64,000 bases of DNA from Rhodobacterales bacterium. GTDB taxonomy: Bacteria > Pseudomonadota > Alphaproteobacteria > Rhodobacterales > Rhodobacteraceae. Below are positions 1 to 11,097 of this stretch, one piece after another; position 1 is the stretch's first letter, and every line of letters begins with the position of its first letter. The notes beneath the pieces are model-generated. The model had not been told where the DNA came from. It saw nothing but the letters and a program-made list of their open reading frames with translations, and did not search any database. The stretch covers positions 1-64,000 of the forward strand of contig JANYFE010000071.1 in NCBI GenBank assembly GCA_025362795.1, given 5' to 3'. The position numbers were made by a program, and so were the translations under genes.

Positions 1-138
1 CTCCTCACACCTTGAATGCCGGGCTGTGGTTCCGGCGCGGTCGTCTCGTCATGGTCATCTCCTCGCATGCGGCAATCATGCCGTTGTTGCGCGGAAAATC
101 CACTTATCCCAACTGTTCAGTTTTCCCGAACCACCTCT
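1..138 (-). mobile_element. Left-end fragment of an IS3-family-like element (start of orfA) inserted in clpS; partial at window edge
   Basis: Reverse strand reads ATGACCATGACGAGACGACCGCGCCGGAACCACAGCCCGGCATTCAAG = MTMTRRPRRNHSPAFK, typical of IS3-family OrfA N-termini; ClpS similarity stops at ~139. Confidence 0.6.
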
Positions 139-372
139 GACCGCCACCACACAGGCCCCCTTGCGGTGCGCCGTCATCATCACGCCCAAAGCCTCGCTTT
201 CCGTCATCCGGAACACCGCCTTCAGCACCGAAATCACAAAATCACGCGGGGTGAAGTCGTCGTTCAGCAAGATGACTTTGTACAGCTTTGGCCGCTCGGT
301 GCGGGTCTTGGTGGCGGGCTTGGGCGGGGCGGTGATTTCGGGCATGTCAGCGGCCGTAGGCTGGGGGTCCAC
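139..372 (-). pseudogene. clpS: ATP-dependent Clp protease adaptor ClpS, C-terminus replaced (truncated by insertion)
   Basis: PKLYKVILLNDDFTPRDFVISVLKAVFRMTESEALGVMMTAHRKGACVVAV is canonical ClpS; the tail RGGSGKLNSWDKWIFRATTA is not. Confidence 0.75.
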
Positions 373-411
373 CCCAGCGTGTCACGCGAGGTGCCGGATG
401 GGAAACCCAAC

Positions 412-1077
412 CTACCACGGCACCCGCACCCCCTGCCAATCATAAAACCCGCCGGTATCGGCCACCGTCAGCCCGTCCAGCACCCGCAGCAGATGCCCGG
501 CGGCCTCTGCGGGTGGCATCGCGGCATGTCCACCGCGATAGCCCTCAGTCAGGCCCGTGTCGACCGTGCCCGGGTGCAGCGTCACAACCACCGCCTGCGG
601 ATGACTGCGGGCGACCTCGATCGCTGCGGTGTGGAGCAGCTGGTTCAGTGCTGCTTTCGCGGCGCGGTAGCCGTACCAGCCGCCCAACGCGTTGTCGCCA
701 ATGGACCCGACCCGGGCCGACAGCGCGGCAAAGCGGGCGGGCCGGTCTTTGGGCATCAACCGCAGCGCGTGTTTCAGAACCAGCACCGGCCCCACTGCAT
801 TCAGGGCGAACTGGGCGGCCAAGGCATCAGGCGCGACCTGGCGCAGCGATTTTTCCGGCTTGTGGGGACCAAGCTCAAGCGCCCCAGTGGCGACGAAGAT
901 CAAGTCATAGAGGCCCGTCAGCTCTCCCAACACGCGGGCAACCGCGCTTTCGTCGGTCAGGTCCAGACCGTGTTCGCGCCGCGACAGTGCGGTGATTTGC
1001 GCACCCCGCGCGGCGAGCGTGCCCGCCAAAGCCGCGCCAATGCCGCCGGATGCGCCGATGATCAGAGCGTTGTGCAT
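412..1077 (-). CDS. SDR family NAD(P)-dependent oxidoreductase
   Basis: N-terminal GASGGIGAALA Rossmann motif; YxxxK (YGYRAAKAALNQ). Confidence 0.85.
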   Translation of the reverse strand: MHNALIIGASGGIGAALAGTLAARGAQITALSRREHGLDLTDESAVARVLGELTGLYDLIFVATGALELGPHKPEKSLRQVAPDALAAQFALNAVGPVLVLKHALRLMPKDRPARFAALSARVGSIGDNALGGWYGYRAAKAALNQLLHTAAIEVARSHPQAVVVTLHPGTVDTGLTEGYRGGHAAMPPAEAAGHLLRVLDGLTVADTGGFYDWQGVRVPW

Positions 1078-1261
1078 GATATTCTCCTTTGCCCAAAACT
1101 AGCGCGGCAGCGTGTGGCGGCAAGGTGGCCAAATCTGAAAAAGTGGTTAACGAAAAGAGTCAAGCCATTGAATTTGCATGTTTCCAATCACTGTCCACAT
1201 GTGGACGCCCCTGCAAAATAGCCCCTTCCTTTCCGCAAAAACCCCCGTATTATCCAACGCC

Positions 1262-1348
1262 ATGACCAAGGGCTGCATCATATCTGCGAACTCGGGGGCA
1301 AACCGCCCCGCGGTAGACCTTGGCCTGCTTCTTCTTAGCCGCCTCTGA
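1262..1348 (+). promoter_or_regulatory. Leucine-rich leader peptide (28 aa) of a putative leuA attenuator
   Basis: ATG..TGA = MTKGCIISANSGANRPAVDLGLLLLSRL*; six Leu in the last 10 residues, directly upstream of leuA; followed by a GAGCG..CGCTC inverted repeat. Confidence 0.75.
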
Positions 1349-1423
1349 GCGTACCCCACGGGTGCGACCGCTCGGAAGGTGACAGCGCCCGGCTAAAAGA
1401 AAACCCCGCCAAGGAATTTCCCC

Positions 1424-3073
1424 ATGACCGACCCCGCCGCACCCCGCGCCGCCAAGGCGCAAACTGACCAACCCCGCGCCGCCAAGGCGCAAACTGACCA
1501 ACCCCGCGTTTTAATATTTGACACCACCTTGCGCGATGGCGAGCAATCGCCGGGCGCCACCATGACCCATACCGAAAAGATGGAGATTGCGACCCTGCTG
1601 GACGAGATGGGGGTGGATATCATCGAGGCCGGCTTCCCGATCGCCTCTGAAGGTGACTTCGCTGCGGTTTCCGAAATTGCCAAACTGTCGCAGACCGCCA
1701 CGATCTGCGGGCTGGCGCGGGCGAATTTCAAGGACATCGACCGCTGCTGGGACGCGGTGCGCCATGCGAAAAGCCCCCGCATCCACACTTTCATCGGCAC
1801 GTCGCCTCTGCACCGCGCGATCCCCAATCTGGACATGGACCAGATGGCCGACCGCATCCACGAAACCGTGACCCATGCCCGCAACCTGTGCGACAACGTC
1901 CAGTGGTCCCCGATGGATGCGACCCGGACCGAACATGACTACCTGTGCCGCACGGTTGAAATCGCCATCAAGGCCGGGGCGACCACCATCAACATTCCCG
2001 ACACGGTCGGCTATACTGCCCCGCGCGAAAGCTCGAACCTGATCCGGATGCTGCTGGAACGCGTGCCAGGGGCCGACACGATCATCTTTGCGACGCATTG
2101 CCACAACGACCTTGGCATGGCGACCGCAAACGCGTTGGCGGCGGTCGAGGCCGGCGCCCGGCAGATCGAATGCACGATCAACGGGCTGGGCGAACGGGCC
2201 GGCAATACCGCGCTGGAAGAAGTCGTCATGGCGATGAAGGTCAGGAATGACATCCTGCCCTACCGCACCCGCATTGATACGACCAAAATCATGAACCTGT
2301 CACGCAAAGTGTCCTCGGTCAGCGGCTTTGCGGTGCAGTTCAACAAAGCCATCGTCGGCAAGAACGCCTTTGCGCATGAAAGCGGCATCCACCAGGACGG
2401 CATGCTGAAGAACGCCGAAACCTTCGAAATCATGCGCCCGCAGGACATCGGGCTGGCTGATACCTCGCTGGTGATGGGCAAGCATTCCGGTCGAGCGGCG
2501 TTGCGGGCCAAGCTGCGCGATCTGGGGTATGAGATGGCGGACAACCAGTTGAACGACGTGTTCGTGCGGTTCAAGGCGCTGGCCGACCGCAAGAAGGAAG
2601 TTTTTGACGACGATCTGATTGCGCTCGTGCAGGACCAGGGCACGCAAGAAGCGCATGACACGTTGCAGGTCAAACGGCTGCGGGTCGTGTGTGGCACGGA
2701 CGGTCCGCAGGAGGCCGAGCTAACCCTGACCATTGACGGCGTGGATTATTCCATCGACGCCACCGGGGACGGTCCGGTCGATGCGGCGTTCAAAGCGGTC
2801 AAGATGCTCTACCCGCACCACGCCGCCTTGCAGTTGTATCAGGTGTCTGCCGTGACCGAAGGCACTGATGCCCAGGCAACGGTTTCGGTTCGGATCGAAG
2901 AGGATGGCCGCATCGCCACAGGCAGCTCTGCCGACACCGATACCATCGTGGCATCGGTCAAAGCCTATGTGAATGCGTTGAACCGGCTGATCCAGCGGCG
3001 GCAAAAGTCGGCACCGGATTCTGATGTAAAGTCGATTTACTACAAGGACTCCTCGCATTCTGGCGTAAAATAG
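1424..3073 (+). CDS. leuA: 2-isopropylmalate synthase
   Basis: FDTTLRDGEQSPGATM, GLGERAGNTALEEV, HESGIHQDGMLKN motifs; RBS AAGGAA upstream. Confidence 0.95.
   Translation: MTDPAAPRAAKAQTDQPRAAKAQTDQPRVLIFDTTLRDGEQSPGATMTHTEKMEIATLLDEMGVDIIEAGFPIASEGDFAAVSEIAKLSQTATICGLARANFKDIDRCWDAVRHAKSPRIHTFIGTSPLHRAIPNLDMDQMADRIHETVTHARNLCDNVQWSPMDATRTEHDYLCRTVEIAIKAGATTINIPDTVGYTAPRESSNLIRMLLERVPGADTIIFATHCHNDLGMATANALAAVEAGARQIECTINGLGERAGNTALEEVVMAMKVRNDILPYRTRIDTTKIMNLSRKVSSVSGFAVQFNKAIVGKNAFAHESGIHQDGMLKNAETFEIMRPQDIGLADTSLVMGKHSGRAALRAKLRDLGYEMADNQLNDVFVRFKALADRKKEVFDDDLIALVQDQGTQEAHDTLQVKRLRVVCGTDGPQEAELTLTIDGVDYSIDATGDGPVDAAFKAVKMLYPHHAALQLYQVSAVTEGTDAQATVSVRIEEDGRIATGSSADTDTIVASVKAYVNALNRLIQRRQKSAPDSDVKSIYYKDSSHSGVK
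1441..1508 (+). repeat. 30-bp perfect tandem duplication (2.3 copies) in the leuA 5' coding region
   Basis: ACCCCGCGCCGCCAAGGCGCAAACTGACCA repeated exactly at 1441-1470 and 1471-1500, then ACCCCGCG. Confidence 0.95.
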
Positions 3074-3106
3074 CGCCTGAAATGTTGTTAAATCACAATT
3101 GCTTGA

Positions 3107-4282
<1,176 letters not shown>

Positions 4283-4364
4283 TCTTATTCTGTACTTTCG
4301 CGCATCCAATCCGAAAACCGCTGGACAATTTTTCGGATGCGCTCTGATCGCCTGAAAGCGCCCG

Positions 4365-5318
4365 ATGGCCAAGATGCGCACCTATGGTTCCGAAGAATTC
4401 TCCCGCCCGCTGCGGCGGGTGCTGGTGGGCCTATTGGTGCTGCTGCTGCTGGCACTGTTCCTGCTGTGGCGCATCGACAGCCCACGGGTCGAACGGTTCC
4501 GCACCGCCCTGGTCGATGCGGTGGTGCCCAATTTCAGCTGGGCGATGGTGCCTGTCACCAAAGCCGCGTCGATGATCGACAATTTCCAATCCTACGCCCG
4601 GCTCTACGAACAGAACCAGCAGTTGCGCGATGAATTGCAACAGATGAAGGCATGGAAAGAGGCGGCGCTGCAGCTGGAGCAGAAAAACGCCCGTCTTCTG
4701 GACCTCAATCAGGTGCGGCTCGACCCGATGCTGACCCATGTGACCGGGGTTGTCCTGGCCGATTCAGGTTCCCCCTTCCGCCAGTCGGTGCTGTTGAATG
4801 TCGGTGCCCGCGATGGCATCCGCGACGGCTGGGCGACAATGGATGGCATCGGTCTGGTCGGCCGGATTTCCGGAGTGGGCGAACGGACGGCGCGGGTCAT
4901 CCTGCTGACCGACAGCAATTCGCGGGTGCCGGTTGTTGTGCAAGCCACCGGGCAAAAGGCGATCCTGTCTGGCGACAACACCACGCAGCCGCCCCTGGAT
5001 TTCATGGAACACCCCGATCAGGTCCAGCCCGGCGATCAGGTTGTGACCTCTGGCGATGGTGAGGTGTTTCCGGCAGGCCTGCTGGTCGGCACAGTGGCCC
5101 TTGGTGCCGACAAACGGCTGCGGGTGGTGCTGGCGGCAGATTACCAGCGGCTGGAATTCCTGCGCGTGCTGCGCAGCCACGAGGCAGAGCCGATCACCGA
5201 CGCCGGTGCGCTTTTGGCCCCCGAACCGTCGCAACCCTTGCCCGAAGGTTATCAGGGGCCATTGCTTCCCGGTCCGGGGTTGACGCGACCAGCTGTGGCA
5301 GGAGGCGGCAATGGCTGA
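4365..5318 (+). CDS. mreC: Rod shape-determining protein MreC
   Basis: N-terminal TM, coiled coil, GLVGRISGVGERTARVILLTD; position after mreB. Confidence 0.9.
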   Translation: MAKMRTYGSEEFSRPLRRVLVGLLVLLLLALFLLWRIDSPRVERFRTALVDAVVPNFSWAMVPVTKAASMIDNFQSYARLYEQNQQLRDELQQMKAWKEAALQLEQKNARLLDLNQVRLDPMLTHVTGVVLADSGSPFRQSVLLNVGARDGIRDGWATMDGIGLVGRISGVGERTARVILLTDSNSRVPVVVQATGQKAILSGDNTTQPPLDFMEHPDQVQPGDQVVTSGDGEVFPAGLLVGTVALGADKRLRVVLAADYQRLEFLRVLRSHEAEPITDAGALLAPEPSQPLPEGYQGPLLPGPGLTRPAVAGGGNG

Positions 5319-5850
5319 CGGCTGGATTTCCTCGCTCTGGCTGCACCGGCTGCTGTTTCTCGCGGTCGCAGCGCTGCTGATGTTTGTCAAACTGCTGCCA
5401 CTGCAATCCACGGCGGGCCATCTGCCCGGCCCGGATTTGCTGCTGTGCCTGATCCTGGCCTGGACTGTCCGGCGGCCGGAATATCTGCCGGTCCTGATGA
5501 TCGCGGCTGTGGTGCTGCTGGAAGACCTGTTGCTGATGCGGCCGCCGGGCCTGTGGACCGGTCTGGTGATCCTGGGGTCCGAATTCATTCGCTCGCGCGT
5601 GGCTTTGACGCGGGAATTGAACTTTGGTGTCGAATGGCTCTTGGTCGCGGGGCTGATGGTAGCGATCTTCGTCAGTTACCGGGTAATCCTGGCAATGTCC
5701 TTTCTGCCTCAACCTGCTTTTGGCTTCGCGCTGGTGCAAATCCTGTGGTCGGTCTTGGCCTATCCGTTCGTCGTGGCCGTATCGCGCTACGGGCTTGACC
5801 TGCACAAGCCGGCCACCGGCGAACTTGACGCTTACGGCAGGCCGCTATGA
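5311..5850 (+). CDS. mreD: Rod shape-determining protein MreD
   Basis: Multi-TM protein between mreC and mrdA; overlaps both. Confidence 0.8.
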   Translation: MADGWISSLWLHRLLFLAVAALLMFVKLLPLQSTAGHLPGPDLLLCLILAWTVRRPEYLPVLMIAAVVLLEDLLLMRPPGLWTGLVILGSEFIRSRVALTRELNFGVEWLLVAGLMVAIFVSYRVILAMSFLPQPAFGFALVQILWSVLAYPFVVAVSRYGLDLHKPATGELDAYGRPL

Positions 5851-7790
5851 AACGCACTTCCCGCGACAGCGAAGACAGCGCCCGCCGCATTACCCGGCGC
5901 GCCCTGTTCATGGGCGGCTGCATGGCCGCGACGATGGCGGGGCTCGGCGCACGTATGCGCTATCTGGGTGTAGAGGAGGCGGATCAGTTCCGCCTTCTCG
6001 CCGAAGAAAACCGCATCAACATTCAACTGATCCCACCAGCGCGCGGCTTGATTCTGGACCGCAATGGCAAGATCATTGCCGGCAACGAACAGAATTACCG
6101 CGTGGTCATCACCCGCGAAGGCGCGGGCGATGTGCAACTGGTGCTGAACCGGCTGTCGCATCTGATCCCGATGACCGAAACCGACATGACCCGCGTGCTG
6201 AAGGACGTGGATCGCAATTCGTCCTTTGTGCCGATTCCCGTGGCGGACCGGCTCAGCTGGGACGACTTTTCAAAAGTCGCCCTGAACGCCCCGGCTTTGC
6301 CCGGTGTGACGCCGGATGTGGGCCTTAGCCGGGTCTATCCGCGCGATACCGATTTCGCGCATGTGGTCGGATATGTTGGCCCGGTGTCGGAAAATGATCT
6401 GGAGGGCTTGGAAAACCCCGATCCCCTTCTGCACATCCCGAAATTCCAGATTGGCAAGATCGGTGTCGAAAAGTGGATGGAAGACACCCTGCGCGGGTCA
6501 GCTGGCAACAAGAAAATCGAGGTCAACCATGTCGGCCGGGTGATGCGCGAACTGGACAAGACCGATGGCGTTTCCGGTGCCAATCTGCGGCTGACCATCG
6601 ACGCCGACATCCAGAATTTCGTGCAGGCCAGGCTGGGTGACCAATCTGCCGCCTGCGTGGTGATCGATGTCACCAATGGTGACCTGATCGCTATCGCCTC
6701 AGCGCCGTCGTTCAACCCCAATCTGTTCGTGCGCGGCATCACACGGCGCGACTACGACGTTCTGACCGGCAATGACTTTCGCCCCCTGGCCAACAAGGCC
6801 GTGCAGGGCGGCTATCCGCCCGGATCGACCTTCAAAATGGTGACCGGGCTGGCCGCGCTGTCCGATGGCAAGATCAGCCTTGATACCGTCGTGAATTGCC
6901 CCGGCTACCTGCAATTCGGCGATCGGAAGTTCAACTGTTGGAAAAAGGGTGGCCACGGCAAAGTCGATGTCCGCTCGGCCCTGACCCAAAGCTGCGACGT
7001 GTTTTTCTATGACGTGGCGCAGCGGGTCGGTATCGACAAGATCGCCGAAATGGGCCGCAAGATGGGCCTCGGGCAGCGCCACGATCTGCCAATGTCGGCC
7101 ATTTCCGAAGGTACGCTGCCAGATCGCGCCTGGAAACAAGAGAAATTGAAGCAAGACTGGCGCATCGGCGACACGATCAATGCGGCGATTGGCCAGGGCT
7201 ATGTCGTGGCCACGCCGCTGCAACTGGCGGTGATGGCGGCGCGGGTGGCAACCGGGCGCAGTGTGGTGCCGCGGCTGATCCGCGAGATCGACGGCAAAGC
7301 GGTTCCCGTCGAGGAGGCTGCCGACCTGGGCTTTGAGACCTCCCACCTGACCGCCGTCCACGACGGCATGATCGGCGTCGTCAATTCCGACCGCGGCACG
7401 TCGTTCGCCGCACGGATAGCCAATGACGCGATGCTGATGGCGGGCAAGTCCGGCACCAGTCAAGTGCGCAATATTTCTGCGGCAGAGCGTGAAACCGGCG
7501 TGGTCGGCAACAATGACCTCCCTTGGAAACAGCGCGACCATGCGCTGTTCGTCTGCTTTGCCCCGGCCGATGCGCCGCGCTATGCGGTGGCGGTCGTGGT
7601 CGAACATGGTGGCGGCGGTTCTTCGGTTGCGGCCCCGATCGCCCGCGACGCCATGCTGCGGGCCTTGACCGGTTCCGTTCCAGACCCCAAGGATTACCCG
7701 GCCAACCAGCGCGGCCGGATTGATACGATGCTCAAGGAACTGAAACTCCGGTCGCCCGACGGCAGCCAGCCCACAGATACAAGGGCCTGA
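5847..7790 (+). CDS. mrdA: Penicillin-binding protein 2
   Basis: PPGSTFKMVTGLAAL (SxxK), SCDVFFY, KSGTSQ motifs. Confidence 0.95.
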   Translation: MKRTSRDSEDSARRITRRALFMGGCMAATMAGLGARMRYLGVEEADQFRLLAEENRINIQLIPPARGLILDRNGKIIAGNEQNYRVVITREGAGDVQLVLNRLSHLIPMTETDMTRVLKDVDRNSSFVPIPVADRLSWDDFSKVALNAPALPGVTPDVGLSRVYPRDTDFAHVVGYVGPVSENDLEGLENPDPLLHIPKFQIGKIGVEKWMEDTLRGSAGNKKIEVNHVGRVMRELDKTDGVSGANLRLTIDADIQNFVQARLGDQSAACVVIDVTNGDLIAIASAPSFNPNLFVRGITRRDYDVLTGNDFRPLANKAVQGGYPPGSTFKMVTGLAALSDGKISLDTVVNCPGYLQFGDRKFNCWKKGGHGKVDVRSALTQSCDVFFYDVAQRVGIDKIAEMGRKMGLGQRHDLPMSAISEGTLPDRAWKQEKLKQDWRIGDTINAAIGQGYVVATPLQLAVMAARVATGRSVVPRLIREIDGKAVPVEEAADLGFETSHLTAVHDGMIGVVNSDRGTSFAARIANDAMLMAGKSGTSQVRNISAAERETGVVGNNDLPWKQRDHALFVCFAPADAPRYAVAVVVEHGGGGSSVAAPIARDAMLRALTGSVPDPKDYPANQRGRIDTMLKELKLRSPDGSQPTDTRA

Positions 7791-7791
7791 T

Positions 7792-8931
7792 ATGAGCTTT
7801 CTGGAATACCGCGTCAAATTCGCGCCCGCCGGCTTTGCCAAGGTGCTGTATGTCAACTGGGGCCTGTACCTGTTGATCACGGCGGTGGCGGCCATTGGCT
7901 GGCTGATGCTGTATTCGATCGCGGGCGGCGATATGAGCCAATGGGCCGGCCCGCAGATGAAACGCTACGGCGTCGGCATGATCCTGTCGCTTGTCCTCTG
8001 TTTCACCCCGATTTGGTTCTGGCGCAGCATGTCGGGGGCGGCCTATGTGTCGACCTTCATCCTGCTGATCATCGTGCATTTCTTTGGTGCGGTCGGCATG
8101 GGCGCACAGCGCTGGATTGATCTGGGGTTCATCCGCCTGCAACCTTCGGAATTCATGAAGGTCAGCCTGATCATGATGCTGGCGACCTATTATGACTGGC
8201 TTGACGATCGCAAGGTATCGCGCCCGCTCTGGGTGTTGATCCCGGTCCTGCTGATCATCACACCCACCATTCTGGTGATACTGGAGCCGAACCTCGGCAC
8301 CTCGCTGATGCTGATCGTCGCCGGGGCTGCGGTTATGTTCGCCGCCGGGGTCTCGCTGTGGTATTTCGTCGTGGTGATCGGCCTGCTCGGCGGCGGCATC
8401 GCGGGCATCTTCCTGTTGCGTGGGACCCCGTGGCAACTGATCCATGACTACCAGTACAAGCGGATCGACACCTTCCTCGACCCGTCCGCCGACCCGTTGG
8501 GGGCCGGTTACAACATCATGCAGGCCAAGATTGCATTGGGCTCGGGCGGCTGGACCGGCAAAGGCTTCATGCAGGGCACCCAGTCGCGGCTGAACTTCCT
8601 TCCTGAAAAGCACACCGACTTCATCTTCACCACCCTGGGCGAGGAGTTTGGCTTTGTCGGCGCGATCTCGTTGCTGGCGCTCTATGCGACGATCCTGATT
8701 TTCCTGTTCTGGGCGGCGGTCCATAACAAGGACCGGTTTTCCTCGCTGATGATCATTGGCATCGCTGTCAATTTCTTTCTGTATCTCGCCGTCAATCTGG
8801 GGATGGTGATGGGCATGGCCCCGGTAGTCGGCGTGCCCTTGCCGTTCCTGTCCTATGGCGGCTCCGCCACGCTCGTGCTTTTGCTGGCCTTTGGTCTGGT
8901 GCAAAGCGCCATTGTTCACAGGTTGCGCTGA
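7792..8931 (+). CDS. rodA: Rod shape-determining protein RodA (SEDS family)
   Basis: QPSEFMKVSLIMMLA, LPEKHTDFIFTTLGEEFGFVGA, PVVGVPLPFLSYGGSATL. Confidence 0.95.
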   Translation: MSFLEYRVKFAPAGFAKVLYVNWGLYLLITAVAAIGWLMLYSIAGGDMSQWAGPQMKRYGVGMILSLVLCFTPIWFWRSMSGAAYVSTFILLIIVHFFGAVGMGAQRWIDLGFIRLQPSEFMKVSLIMMLATYYDWLDDRKVSRPLWVLIPVLLIITPTILVILEPNLGTSLMLIVAGAAVMFAAGVSLWYFVVVIGLLGGGIAGIFLLRGTPWQLIHDYQYKRIDTFLDPSADPLGAGYNIMQAKIALGSGGWTGKGFMQGTQSRLNFLPEKHTDFIFTTLGEEFGFVGAISLLALYATILIFLFWAAVHNKDRFSSLMIIGIAVNFFLYLAVNLGMVMGMAPVVGVPLPFLSYGGSATLVLLLAFGLVQSAIVHRLR

Positions 8932-9560
8932 TGCTGGCAGTCAAACGACATATGCGGTTTCTGGTGGCTTTCGTGCTGGGGATCACAATCTGGGTGGTCG
9001 CCTCTACCACGCCCGGCGACAGTGCCATGACCGCATTGATGGCGGTGAATGGGTTCTTCGTAACTTACCTTGCCCTGATGCTGTGGCTGTCACTGACCAC
9101 CACCGTCAAAGACCTGCGCCGCCATGCAGAGGCCGATGATGAAGGCTCCGCTCTGATCCTGCTTATTGCAATGGGCGCGGTTCTGGTTAGCCTGACCGCA
9201 ATCTTCCTGGTCTTGAACCGCCCGAACGGCGACCTGCTGCAATCCTGCTTTGCCCTGCTGGCGGCCCCGCTGGGCTGGGCGCTGATCCATGTGTTGGCCG
9301 CCTATCGCTATGCCCATCTGTACTATTCACCCGACCCGGATGCGGGGTTGATGTTTCCCGGCGACACCACGCCAAACCCCGGCGTGGTGGATTTCATGTA
9401 TTTCGCCTTCACCATCGGCATGACGGCACAAGTGTCCGACGTGCAGGTGACAAACGCCACGATCCGCCGCGTCGTGCTGTTTCACGGCATCGGGTCGTTT
9501 TTCTACAACACCGTCATTCTGGCGCTGGCAGTCAATGCCGGCATCGCGCTCAGCCGCTGA
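8931..9560 (+). CDS. DUF1345-type membrane protein
   Basis: Multi-TM; FMYFAFTIGMTAQVSDVQVT..RRVVLFHGIGSFFYNTVILALAVN. Confidence 0.75.
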   Translation: MLAVKRHMRFLVAFVLGITIWVVASTTPGDSAMTALMAVNGFFVTYLALMLWLSLTTTVKDLRRHAEADDEGSALILLIAMGAVLVSLTAIFLVLNRPNGDLLQSCFALLAAPLGWALIHVLAAYRYAHLYYSPDPDAGLMFPGDTTPNPGVVDFMYFAFTIGMTAQVSDVQVTNATIRRVVLFHGIGSFFYNTVILALAVNAGIALSR

Positions 9561-9568
9561 AGGTTACC

Positions 9569-10498
9569 ATGCTCCTCATCTATTTCGCCTCCCCGGCACT
9601 CTGGCCCGAGTACCGCGACCTGCTGCCGGCGCTGCTGGCAGAGTCCGGGCTTACAGCAAAGGTCGTGACCGAGGTCGCCGATCCCGCGGCCGTCGATTAC
9701 ATCATCTATGCGCCCTCTGCCCCGTTACAGGACTTCACCCCCTTCACCCGCTGCAAGGCCGTGCTCAGCCTGTGGGCGGGGGTCGAGCGGATTGTCGGCA
9801 ACCCGACGCTGACCCAGCCCCTGTGCCGCATGGTAGAGGACGGGCTGGCCGAAGGCATGGTTGAATGGGTGGTCGGTCACACCTTGCGCCACCACCTTGG
9901 CATGGACCGTCATATCCTGAACCCGGACCACATCTGGGATCCGACCTGCCCGCCGCTCGCGCGTGAACGTCCGGTCGCTATGCTGGGAATGGGGGCGCTC
10001 GGTCTCGCCTGTGCCCGCGCCCTGCAGGCCCTCAATTTCCCGGTGACCGGCTGGAGCCGCGGCGCAAAACAAATTGCGGGCATCCCGGTGCTGCATGGCG
10101 ACAGCGGCCTGCAAGCCGCCCTGCGCGGTGCTGATATCGTGGTGACCCTGTTGCCCAAAACGCCCGAGACGGAAAACCTGTTAGACGCCCGCCGCCTGGC
10201 CATGATGAAACCTAGCGTCTGTATCCTGAACCCCGGTCGCGGTGCGCTGATCGACGACGCTGCTCTGTTGGCCGCCCTCGGCGCCGGCCACATCGGTCAT
10301 GCAACACTCGATGTGTTCCGCACCGAACCTTTGCCACCGGATCACCCCTATTGGTCCCACCCCCGCGTCACCGTGACCCCCCATATTGCCGCCGACACCC
10401 GCCCATCCGGTGCGGCCCGCGTTCTGGTAGAAAACATCCGGCGCGGCGCGGCGGGCGAACCGTTCCTGCATCTGGTCGACCGAACACACGGGTACTGA
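9569..10498 (+). CDS. ghrA: Glyoxylate/hydroxypyruvate reductase A
   Basis: D-2-hydroxyacid dehydrogenase; GMGALG NAD motif, NPGRGALIDDAALLAAL, HPRVTVTPHIAADTRP. Confidence 0.85.
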   Translation: MLLIYFASPALWPEYRDLLPALLAESGLTAKVVTEVADPAAVDYIIYAPSAPLQDFTPFTRCKAVLSLWAGVERIVGNPTLTQPLCRMVEDGLAEGMVEWVVGHTLRHHLGMDRHILNPDHIWDPTCPPLARERPVAMLGMGALGLACARALQALNFPVTGWSRGAKQIAGIPVLHGDSGLQAALRGADIVVTLLPKTPETENLLDARRLAMMKPSVCILNPGRGALIDDAALLAALGAGHIGHATLDVFRTEPLPPDHPYWSHPRVTVTPHIAADTRPSGAARVLVENIRRGAAGEPFLHLVDRTHGY

Positions 10499-10678
10499 CT
10501 TTCCCCAGCGCGATCCGCCTGTCCTGGTCTGGCATTCTTTGTCCAAGGCCCCGACTAACCTGAATGTTCCCAAACAGCCGATGAAGCCGTGGGGCTGCCC
10601 CCGCTGACGAAGCCGCGCAGCATGCCCAAGCGGCTCCTCCCGAGGGGTCGGCTGACACGCGGCGCAAGTGCAGCCCAC

Positions 10679-11041
10679 CTACCCCAGCAAGATCACCAGC
10701 CACGCCACACCCCCCGCAAGCGCGGTCAGTGCGACCGCGGCAGATCCGCAATCCTTGGCGCGTTTTGCACGGGGGTCGTGGTCTTTTGACAGCCAGTCCA
10801 CAACTTCCTCCAGCGCGGTGTTCATGAGTTCCGCGGCCAACACCAGCAGCCCCAGCGCCAGCACCAGCGCCCGTTCGCCGCGGCTCAGCGGCAGAGCAAA
10901 GGCCATAACGAGATTAAGCCCGTTGACCAACGTCCATTGTCGCAATGATTTCTCGGTGGCCCAGGCCGCGCGCCAGCCGTCCAGTGACCAGATCACCGTA
11001 TTGGCAAAACGCCGCGCCTCGGCTTGCAGCAGCTTTTTCAT
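10679..11041 (-). CDS. dgkA: Diacylglycerol kinase
   Basis: AAELMNTALEEVVDWLSKDHDPRAKRAKDCGSAAVAL; start set at MKKLLQ. Confidence 0.85.
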   Translation of the reverse strand: MKKLLQAEARRFANTVIWSLDGWRAAWATEKSLRQWTLVNGLNLVMAFALPLSRGERALVLALGLLVLAAELMNTALEEVVDWLSKDHDPRAKRAKDCGSAAVALTALAGGVAWLVILLG

Positions 11042-11097
11042 CCGCGTCCCTGCCTCCTCAATTGGCGCATCAGACACAAACTGCCGGCGTCTGTAAA

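Noticed and set aside
1441-1508. Possible CRISPR-like repeat
   Set aside because: Only two contiguous in-frame copies without spacers inside leuA; simple tandem duplication. No CRISPR array or cas gene seen in the window.
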